64,000 nt of DNA from Paraburkholderia sp. D15 (GTDB taxonomy: Bacteria > Pseudomonadota > Gammaproteobacteria > Burkholderiales > Burkholderiaceae). The stretch lies in assembly GCF_029910215.1 (NCBI RefSeq), contig NZ_CP110395.1, positions 3,286,001-3,350,000 on the forward strand, given 5' to 3'. Below the pieces are notes generated by a model, which was given only the letters and a program-made list of their open reading frames with translations, ran no database searches and was not told where the DNA came from. The translations under genes were made by a program, and so were the position numbers. The stretch's first letter is position 1; every line of letters starts with the position of its first letter. Of the stretch, positions 56,213 to 64,000 are shown one piece after another.

Positions 56213-57886
56213 GTGCCGTGGCATCGACAGCAAAATCACAATGAGAGTCGGGCTGCACTGCATCGGCAGCCAGCATTTAACGCGGTGCGCCACACCACCC
56301 GGCAATTTTTCCTGCTGTGCTTCGCAACGGCATGCCTGACCGCCTGCGCGACCCGGCCGCCCGCCACCGCCTTCGACCGTCAGGTCACCCACGCACTCTC
56401 TCCCACCGAGACCACGCCGCTGCGCACCGCGCTCGCGCCGCTCGAAGCCGCGCATCCTGACGAGTCCGGCTTCCGTGTGCTGTCGAGCGGCACCGACGCG
56501 TTGCAGATGCGCATCGCCCTCGCGCGCGCGGCGACCCGCACGCTCGACATGCAGTACTACATCGCCAACGAGGACACCACCGGCAAGCTGCTGCTCGGCG
56601 CCGCGCTCTACGCGGCCGATCACGGCGTGCGCGTGCGGATGCTGGTCGACGACCTGAACTTCAAGGACATCGATCAGATCATGGCGGGCCTGAACTCGCA
56701 CGACAACATCGAAATCCGCGTGTTCAATCCGTTCGGCAGCGCGCAGGGCGGCGTGTTCGAACGCACCACCAACCTGTTCACGCAGATCGGCCACTTCACG
56801 CGCCGCATGCACAACAAGGCGATGATCGCGGACAACCAGCTGGCGATCGTCGGCGGCCGCAATCTCGGCGACGAATACTTCAGCGCGAGCGAAACGCTGC
56901 AATTCCGCGACCTCGACGTGCTCGCCGCGGGCCCGATCACCGCCGACGTCTCCGCGAGTTTCGACGACTACTGGAACAGCAGCATCGCGTATCCGCTGCG
57001 CGTGCTGAACAAGCAGAAGTTCGACCCGAAAGTGCTCGACCAGACGCGCGACGACCTGCGCAAGCACTGGCGCGAAAACGCCGACCCGTACAACGCGAAA
57101 CCGCTGAACGCGACGCCGCTCGCCGCGCAGATCAGCGGCGATCAGCTCGGCTTGACGTGGGCGCCGGCCGAGTTCAAGGCGGACCTGCCGGAGAAGATCG
57201 CGCGCCCGTCGCCGGATTATGTGAGTCCGCCGATGCAGCGCCTCGCCGATCTGATGCGCGACGCGCGCCAGGACTTCCTGATCATTTCGCCGTACTTCGT
57301 GCCGCACGAATCCGGCGTGAAGGCGGCCGGCGAACTCACGCATCGCGGCGTCCGCATCGCCGTGCTGACCAACTCGCTCGCCGCCACCGACGCAGTCGCC
57401 GTGCAGGCCGGCTACAGCCCGTTCCGCGTGCCGCTGCTGAAGCAAGGCGTCGAGCTGTACGAGTTCAAGCCGCAGCAGAACACGCCGCGCGCGGGCATCG
57501 CCGGTTCGCGTTCGCGTGCCAGCCTGCACGCGAAAACCTACGTGATCGATCACAAGATTCTGGTGATCGGCTCGATGAATCTGGACCCGCGCTCGGCCAA
57601 CCTGAACACCGAACTCGCGCTGGTGATCCACAGCCCGGCGCTCGCCGACCAGGTTGCGCAGATTTTCGCGCGCGCGACCTCGCCGGACGCGAGTTATCGC
57701 GTGACGCTCGCCGACAGCGCGCAACTCGCCTACCTGCGGTCGATCGGCGCGCCGCTGTCGCCGCTGGTGTGGACCGACGTCGAAAACGGCCAGCGCCGCA
57801 CCTACATTTTCGACCCGCAAGCGGGGCTGTATCGCAACGCGCTCACGGGTCTATTCTCCCTATTGCCTGTCAACGCAGAACTTTGA
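56213..57886 (+). CDS. Phospholipase D-family lipoprotein (cardiolipin synthase-like)
   Basis: The 557-aa protein has two HKD motifs: H200-N-K (RMHNKAMIADNQLAIVGG) and H439-A-K (SLHAKTYVIDHKILVIGS). PLD enzymes of this type transfer or hydrolyse phosphatidyl groups, as in ClsC-like cardiolipin synthases. The N-terminus has a lipobox, LTAC (C45), after a hydrophobic stretch, so it is probably anchored to a membrane on the periplasmic side. The start codon is GTG with GGAG 9 bases upstream. Confidence 0.9.
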   Translation: MPWHRQQNHNESRAALHRQPAFNAVRHTTRQFFLLCFATACLTACATRPPATAFDRQVTHALSPTETTPLRTALAPLEAAHPDESGFRVLSSGTDALQMRIALARAATRTLDMQYYIANEDTTGKLLLGAALYAADHGVRVRMLVDDLNFKDIDQIMAGLNSHDNIEIRVFNPFGSAQGGVFERTTNLFTQIGHFTRRMHNKAMIADNQLAIVGGRNLGDEYFSASETLQFRDLDVLAAGPITADVSASFDDYWNSSIAYPLRVLNKQKFDPKVLDQTRDDLRKHWRENADPYNAKPLNATPLAAQISGDQLGLTWAPAEFKADLPEKIARPSPDYVSPPMQRLADLMRDARQDFLIISPYFVPHESGVKAAGELTHRGVRIAVLTNSLAATDAVAVQAGYSPFRVPLLKQGVELYEFKPQQNTPRAGIAGSRSRASLHAKTYVIDHKILVIGSMNLDPRSANLNTELALVIHSPALADQVAQIFARATSPDASYRVTLADSAQLAYLRSIGAPLSPLVWTDVENGQRRTYIFDPQAGLYRNALTGLFSLLPVNAEL

Positions 57887-57901
57887 AAAGCGGAGTGGAT
57901 G

Positions 57902-59302
<1,401 letters not shown>

Positions 59303-59320
59303 AAACGCGGGCCGAAAACG

Positions 59321-59351
59321 AAAAAGCCGGTCGAACGACCGGCTTTTTTTC
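59321..59351. terminator. Terminator after fumC (bidirectional)
   Basis: AAAAAGCCGGTCG and CGACCGGCTTTTT form a perfect stem followed by a T run. It lies between fumC and the convergent thioesterase gene. Confidence 0.93.
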
Positions 59352-59451
59352 TGACTCGTTGCGTCGACGCCTCAGAGCGGATTCGACATGAATTCAAAGC
59401 GAATTCGACGTGGACGCAACGCAATCTCAACGCCAGCGCATCACGCCCCGT

Positions 59452-59958
59452 TCACACCTTCCCCTGCGCCACCTCTTCCGGCTTCAGTTCGACGATCGCG
59501 TCGAGCGCGGCCTTCACGTCCATCGCGTATCTGGCGAGGCGCTTCTGCTCCTCCGTCTCCGGCACGAAGGCCGGCACCGGCACCGGATGCCCGTTCTCGT
59601 TGACGGCGACCATCACCACCAGACAGTCCGTGGTTTGCAGCAATTCGCCGCCTTTCGGATCCCCAGCCTGCACCGACACGTGGATGTGCATGCTGGTGCG
59701 GCCCGTCGCCACGACGCGCGCGCGCAGTTCGACGAGGTTGCCCACCAGAATCGGCCGGCGAAAACGGATGTTGCCGACGCTGACCGTCACGCAATAGCGA
59801 CCCGACCAGACCGCCGAACACGCGTACGCGGTTTCGTCGATCCACTTCATCAACGCGCCGCCGTGCACCTTGCCGCCGAAGTTGACCGAAGTCGGTTCGG
59901 CGAGGAAACGGAAGGTGGTTTCGGATCGGTCCAACGGCGCTGCGGGAAGGGTGCTCAT
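59452..59958 (-). CDS. Acyl-CoA thioesterase (YciA/BACH-type hotdog fold)
   Basis: The 168-aa single hotdog protein has the family features NFGGKVHGGALMKWIDETAY and a catalytic Asp in that helix. Substrates are medium- or long-chain acyl-CoAs. The ATG at 59958 has GGAG 6 bases upstream; a TTG five codons earlier is less likely. Confidence 0.92.
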   Translation of the reverse strand: MSTLPAAPLDRSETTFRFLAEPTSVNFGGKVHGGALMKWIDETAYACSAVWSGRYCVTVSVGNIRFRRPILVGNLVELRARVVATGRTSMHIHVSVQAGDPKGGELLQTTDCLVVMVAVNENGHPVPVPAFVPETEEQKRLARYAMDVKAALDAIVELKPEEVAQGKV

Positions 59959-60090
59959 CTTGACTCCGGTCAATCGGACGCATTGAAAGGAGGCGATTAT
60001 ACGAGCGCAATATTGACTGCGGCGCGGGTTGAGTGCGCTTTTGGGGCGCTTACCGGCGCGTCCGGATGGACTTTTAATCGTTTTCGGCGC

Positions 60091-60231
60091 TTATTTCCGC
60101 ACGGTGACGCCTTCGTCGATCGTGCCGTACATCGTGATGCTGCCCGTACCCGCGCCCGACGAATCGGCGCCGCCCTGCGCGCACGCGCCGAGCAGCAGTG
60201 CCGCGGTCAGCACGGCGAGAAGAATTTTCAT
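60091..60231 (-). CDS. Small lipoprotein (46 aa), function unknown
   Basis: This small gene encodes a 46-residue protein beginning MKILLAVLTAALLLGACAQG, a clean lipoprotein signal with lipobox LGAC at Cys17. The mature part is about 30 residues, Gly/Ser-rich, ending with TMYGTIDEGVTVRK. GTCGTGC-like sequence precedes the ATG, with no strong ribosome-binding site apart from GCAGG. It lies between the thioesterase and ArsR genes. Confidence 0.8.
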   Translation of the reverse strand: MKILLAVLTAALLLGACAQGGADSSGAGTGSITMYGTIDEGVTVRK

Positions 60232-60562
60232 GACTGCGTGTTCCTGCAAGGACGAGCTTCGATTCTAGCCTGGCGGGTCTGACGCGCTCCGCAACGCTCG
60301 GAGGATGCGCCGGCGATCATGGACGCATCCCGCGTCGAACCTGAGACCAAACCCAAGGGCGAAGCCTGCGCCGTCTTATCCGCCGGGATTCCGTAGCGGC
60401 CGCACGGTACATTTCACGCTAAGCTGAAACATCGAATGCGATGAGTGCGTAAAGTGGTTCGCATGCCGCGCCATGCCGCCCCTGCATGCCGGCCGTGAAA
60501 CCCATCGCACGGCCGACGAGCCGGCGTGAACCGCTGACGCCCCGAGCCGACAGGAGATCCCG
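60232..60562. other. Spacer between the small lipoprotein and ArsR gene
   Basis: The 331-bp divergent spacer carries no gene that I can support. It must hold the promoters of both neighbours, but I see no close match to sigma-70 or sigma-54 consensus. Confidence 0.4.
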
Positions 60563-61276
60563 ATGACAGCCCGACTCAACGACGAACAGAACCATTTCCC
60601 CGGCCTCAGCCGGATCGGCGCGCTGCTCGCCGACCCCGGCCGCGCCGCGATGCTGTGGGCGCTGATGGACGGCAGCGCCCGCCCCGCCGGCGAACTGACG
60701 ATGATCGCCGGCCTCTCGCCTTCGGCGGCCAGCGCGCATCTTGCGCGCCTCACCGACGGCGGTTTGCTCGCGCTCGAAGTGCGCGGCCGGCATCGCTATT
60801 TCCGGATCGCGTCGCCGGATATCGCCGCCTCCATCGAAGCGCTCGCCAACGTCGCGCAGGTCAGCGCGCCGCAACTCGCGGTGCCGCGTCCGGTGCGCAC
60901 TGTGCCGCTCGAGATGCGCTACGCGCGCACCTGCTACGACCACATGGCGGGCGAATTGTCGGTGCGCGTGCTCGAGCGGCTCGTTCAGCGGGGTCTGCTG
61001 ACCGTGGATGGCACGTCGCTGGAAGCGACCGGCAGCGGGACCGCGCGCTTTGCTGAATGGGGCATCGACACGTCCGCGCAGAAGAGCCGCAAACGCCGCT
61101 TTGCCTGCACCTGCCCCGACTGGAGCGAACGGCGGCCGCACCTGGGCGGCGCGCTCGGCGCGGCACTGCTCGATTCGTGGTGCGCGCACGGCTGGGTCGA
61201 GCGGACCGAGCGGCCGCGTATTCTGCGCGTCACGCCGTCCGGGCAACGGCAGTTCGACGCGTTTCTGGCGGAGTGA
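60563..61276 (+). CDS. ArsR-family (winged helix) transcriptional regulator
   Basis: The 237-aa protein has an N-terminal ArsR-type winged helix (GALLADPGRAAMLWALMDGS, then GLSPSAASAHLARLTDGGLL) and a longer C-terminal domain with a CTCPDW-type cysteine pair (near residue 177) and further Cys (GALLDSWCAHG). AGGAG lies upstream of the ATG. The Cys residues might sense a metal or redox change, but no partner gene is evident. Confidence 0.88.
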   Translation: MTARLNDEQNHFPGLSRIGALLADPGRAAMLWALMDGSARPAGELTMIAGLSPSAASAHLARLTDGGLLALEVRGRHRYFRIASPDIAASIEALANVAQVSAPQLAVPRPVRTVPLEMRYARTCYDHMAGELSVRVLERLVQRGLLTVDGTSLEATGSGTARFAEWGIDTSAQKSRKRRFACTCPDWSERRPHLGGALGAALLDSWCAHGWVERTERPRILRVTPSGQRQFDAFLAE

Positions 61277-61597
61277 CGAAGACGAATCGCGATCACGTCG
61301 AACGACGCGCGAGCCGCCCGGATCGCGCGTCTTGTCCTGCTCTCCTGAACACGTGACATAGCGCGGCTGATGTCTCACCCGGCCACCGTCTCCCAAGCGG
61401 TCTCCCCACCCCCTTGTCCGCCCGTAACCGCCTGATCCGATTACAAAAAATCCCCAATCAGCTTACGAATCGCCTTATCGAGACCTTTTGTTACACGCTG
61501 TGGAGAGGGCCTTACAAAAGTGGGGCTCTTGAAACATGGCAGGCAGGTAAAGTGGGCTCCGGATGAAGCAAAATGCCGCGTCCGCCGGAGATAAAAC
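61277..61597. other. Spacer upstream of the FecR-domain gene
   Basis: The 321-bp spacer has an A/T-richer patch at 61440-61500, and TTGTTACAC and TTACAAAAG stretches that might contribute to a promoter. No gene and no terminator with a clear stem were found. Confidence 0.4.
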
Positions 61598-64000
61598 ATG
61601 AGAACACTGACCACACATCAAAACTCGAAACGCCGCAGCACGGGCTATACCCTCATCGCGGCCGCCGCGTTCCTGTTCGCCGCGCAGGCGGGCATCGCGC
61701 AGGAAATGCAGCAGCCGGCGCCGCAGGTCGCCGCCAGCCAGAACACCGATCCGCCAGGACGCGTCGCGCGTCTGAACTACATGGCCGGCACCGTCACCAC
61801 CGAGCCGGCCGGCGCGACCGACTGGTCGTACGCGCAGGTCAACCGCCCGCTCACCACCGGCGACCAGTTGTGGAACGACCAGAACTCGCGCTCCGAATTG
61901 CACATCGGCTCGACCGCGGTACGCCTCGATCAATCGACCAGCCTCGACATCCTCAACCTCGACGACAACAGCGCGCAGCTGAAGGTCGCGCAAGGCACGT
62001 TGTCGATGCGGGTGCGCGAACTCGCGCCGGGCTCGTCGTATGAGATCGACACGCCGAACGCGGCGCTCGGACTGAATGGCCCCGGCGACTATCGCGTGGA
62101 TGTCGCGCCGGACGGCAGCAGCACGCTCGTCACCGTGCGCAGCGGCAACGTGACGGTGTACGGCGACAGCGGTCAGGTGCAGGTCGCGGCCGGCCAGCAG
62201 ATCCGCTTCGGCGGCACGAATCTGCAGCAACTCGCCGACAACGGCGTGCCGGGCCTCGACGGCTTCGACCAGTGGGCCGCCGCGCGCGATGCCGCGGAAG
62301 ACCGCTCGGTGTCGGCGCGCTATGTGTCGCGCGACATCCCCGGTTATCAGGATCTCGACGCGAACGGCACGTGGCGCAGCAGCCCGCAGTACGGCGAGGT
62401 GTGGGTACCGCGCGCCACGCCGGTGGGCTGGGCGCCGTATCACGAAGGTCATTGGGTCTGGCAGGCACCGTGGGGCTGGACCTGGGTCGACGATGCGCCG
62501 TGGGGCTTCGCGCCGTACCACTACGGCCGCTGGGCCCAGGTCGACGACAGCTGGGCGTGGGTGCCGGGCCCGCTCGTGGTCAGCGCGCCGCCGCCCGTGT
62601 ATGCGCCGGCATTGGTCGCGTTCGTCGGGGGCGGCGGTGGTGGCGGGATCAATTGGGGCGTGAGCCTGGCGATCGGCGGTGCGGTCGCGGCCGGTGTCGC
62701 GTGGTTCCCGCTTGGCCCGGGAGAAGCGTGGCATCCGCAATGGGGCGGCCACGATCACTGGAGCCCCGGCTACTACAACCGCGTCAACCAGACGACGGTG
62801 GTCAACAACTACAACCGCAACATCAACGTGACGAATGTGAATGTGACCAACATTCACAACACGTACATCAACTACCGCGCGCCGGGCGCGGTGACCGCCG
62901 TGCCGGCGACCGCCTTCGTGCACGGTCAGCCGGTCGCGCGCTTCGCGCAGAAGGTCGATCCGCAGCAATGGCGCAATGCGCGGATCAACCCGGGCGGCGT
63001 GGGCATCGCGCCGGTCAAGGAAAGCTTCGGTCCGGGTCTGCGCAACGCGAATTACCGGCCGCCGGCCGCGGTCGCCGCCCGTCCGGTGGTGGCGACGCGT
63101 AATCCGGCGATGCCGGCCGCGTATCACGACAGCCTCGCGCAGAATTTCGCGCAGAATGGCGGCCGGGTGGCGGGTGCGGGGCAACCGATCGTGCGGACCT
63201 CGGTGCCCGCGCATATGGCGGGTGGGCCGGGCGCGTTGCCGGTGCAGAACGTGCGCGTCGTGCAGTCGCATCTGGCGGGTCGCACGCCGGGCGCGGCGCC
63301 GGGCGCGCCGGGTGCGGGTGCGCCGGGTGGGGCTCACCTGCCCAACGGGATGCCGCAGACGGCACAACGCCCGGGTGCAGTGCCTGGCGCGCCCGGTCAG
63401 CCGCCGCGTGCCGGCGAGCCGCAGGCGCGGCCGGGTACCCCGCCGGCGATGGCCAACGCACGTCAGCAGCCTAACGAGGCTGGGCATCCGATGAACGGCG
63501 TGCCGCGTCCGCCGCAGGCGAGCTTCGGCAATCCGCAGGCCAATGCGCAGCAGCATGGTGCACCGATGCAGGCCGGTCAGCAGGCCGCCGCGAACGAGCG
63601 TCACGAACCGGCGTGGACACAGCCGCACACGCCGATGGCGCAGCAACGCGGTCAGCAGGAGCCGATGCATCAAGCGGGTCAAGCGGGTCAGCCTGGCCAG
63701 ATGGAAGGCCGGCCGCAGGGACAGCCGCAGGCGCAAGCGATGCCGCGCCCGCAACAGGCCGAGCGGCAACCGGAAGCGCCGCGCGAAGCACAGCGTCCGC
63801 AGGAACCGCGTCCGCAGCCGATGCAGCAGGCTCAGCAACCGCGCGAGGAGGTTCATCCGCAGCAGGCGCAACAGCCGCGGCCCGAAGCCCGGCCGGAGCC
63901 GCGCCCGCAACCGATGCAGCAGCCGCGTCAGGAGCCTCGCCCGGAACCGCGTCCGCAGCAGGTGCAGCAACCGCGTCCGGAACCGCGCCCGCAGGCCGCG
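61598..64000 (+). CDS. Secreted FecR-domain / DUF6600-like protein with long Gln/Pro/Arg tail (3' end cut)
   Basis: The frame is open for 801 codons to the window edge without a stop. It begins MRTLTTHQNSKRRSTGYT with a signal peptide (about residues 1-35). A FecR-like domain follows (about 85-215, including LKVAQGTLSMRVREL and VDVAPDGSSTLVTV). Next come Trp/Tyr-rich units of the DUF6600 kind (WVPRATPVGWAPYHEGHW, GFAPYHYGRWAQVDDSW), a Gly run, an Asn/Val-rich segment, and a tail rich in PRPEPRPQ-type repeats from about residue 520. GGAG lies 7 bases before the ATG. Function is unknown; surface or periplasmic location is inferred. Confidence 0.88.
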   Translation, partial: MRTLTTHQNSKRRSTGYTLIAAAAFLFAAQAGIAQEMQQPAPQVAASQNTDPPGRVARLNYMAGTVTTEPAGATDWSYAQVNRPLTTGDQLWNDQNSRSELHIGSTAVRLDQSTSLDILNLDDNSAQLKVAQGTLSMRVRELAPGSSYEIDTPNAALGLNGPGDYRVDVAPDGSSTLVTVRSGNVTVYGDSGQVQVAAGQQIRFGGTNLQQLADNGVPGLDGFDQWAAARDAAEDRSVSARYVSRDIPGYQDLDANGTWRSSPQYGEVWVPRATPVGWAPYHEGHWVWQAPWGWTWVDDAPWGFAPYHYGRWAQVDDSWAWVPGPLVVSAPPPVYAPALVAFVGGGGGGGINWGVSLAIGGAVAAGVAWFPLGPGEAWHPQWGGHDHWSPGYYNRVNQTTVVNNYNRNINVTNVNVTNIHNTYINYRAPGAVTAVPATAFVHGQPVARFAQKVDPQQWRNARINPGGVGIAPVKESFGPGLRNANYRPPAAVAARPVVATRNPAMPAAYHDSLAQNFAQNGGRVAGAGQPIVRTSVPAHMAGGPGALPVQNVRVVQSHLAGRTPGAAPGAPGAGAPGGAHLPNGMPQTAQRPGAVPGAPGQPPRAGEPQARPGTPPAMANARQQPNEAGHPMNGVPRPPQASFGNPQANAQQHGAPMQAGQQAAANERHEPAWTQPHTPMAQQRGQQEPMHQAGQAGQPGQMEGRPQGQPQAQAMPRPQQAERQPEAPREAQRPQEPRPQPMQQAQQPREEVHPQQAQQPRPEARPEPRPQPMQQPRQEPRPEPRPQQVQQPRPEPRPQAA

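Noticed and set aside
61475..63970. An 831-codon minus-strand frame opposite the FecR-domain gene
   Set aside because: It is extremely Arg/Leu-rich, has no motif, and is the shadow of a plus-strand gene with signal peptide, ribosome-binding site and recognisable domains.

Overview
The window is GC-rich chromosomal DNA from a betaproteobacterium, most likely Burkholderiales and very probably Paraburkholderia or Burkholderia. The evidence is gene order: DUF177-rpmF-plsX-fabHDG-acpP-fabF, then a YgfX-like gene, rpoE-rseA-rseB-mucD, a glutaredoxin-like gene, and lepA-lepB-rnc-era-recO-pdxJ-acpS-nagZ. Supporting signs are an arginine-type EF-P with its rhamnosyltransferase EarP, and long Ala/Pro/Lys-rich tails on RNase III and RNase E. 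It is almost all core genome. I see no insertion sequence, prophage, integron or CRISPR array.

Layout. (1) 1-4.2 kb, plus strand: the 3' part of earP, efp, a CsbD-family stress gene with a textbook sigma-54 promoter, and an NtrC-type response regulator. (2) 4.4-25.1 kb, minus strand: one large housekeeping block read from right to left. It starts at a strong sigma-70 promoter at 25.1 kb and covers 50S L32 and fatty acid synthesis, the RpoE envelope-stress module with its anti-sigma factors and periplasmic protease, then translation, secretion, RNA processing and recombination genes, PdxJ, AcpS and NagZ. (3) 25.2-26.5 kb, plus strand: maf and an RsmI-like methyltransferase. (4) 26.6-29.7 kb, minus strand: rluC, a Gph-like phosphatase, a Rieske protein and an SppA-like protease, closely packed. 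(5) 30.5-38.0 kb, plus strand: rne behind a 730-bp leader, the molybdenum cofactor genes moaA-mobA-moeA, a small membrane protein and a GNAT acetyltransferase. (6) 38.1-44.1 kb, minus strand: pncB, a LutC-like protein, a NhaD-like antiporter, a hydroxyacid dehydrogenase and rmuC. (7) 44.3-48.1 kb, plus strand: a 7Fe ferredoxin, two identical tRNA-Asn genes, CreA, an AraC regulator and an AzlCD exporter. (8) 48.3-64.0 kb, mixed strands: an unknown protein, an SOS-box-controlled UvrD-like helicase, two small Lys-rich secreted proteins, an S4 protein, MATE and BASS transporters, a phospholipase-D lipoprotein, fumC, a thioesterase, a 46-aa lipoprotein, an ArsR regulator, and the start of a FecR/DUF6600-like secreted protein that runs off the right edge.

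How the genes work together. The minus-strand block couples membrane lipid supply (plsX, fab genes, acpP, acpS) to envelope quality control (rpoE, rseA, rseB, mucD) and to protein export and translation (lepB, lepA, rnc, era). The most informative regulatory signals read directly from the sequence are: the sigma-54 promoter in front of csbD, next to a sigma-54 activator whose GAFTGA loop reads GAFNGA; a LexA-type box over the helicase promoter; the TTGACT-17-TATGAT promoter of the fab block; the TTGACA-17-TACAAT promoter of the tRNA-Asn pair; a 9-bp-period GTTAC array between the YgfX-like gene and rpoE; and a set of competing inverted repeats between the glutaredoxin gene and lepA. I found no clearly novel multi-gene system. 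The best leads are these regulatory signals and a few uncharacterised small proteins.
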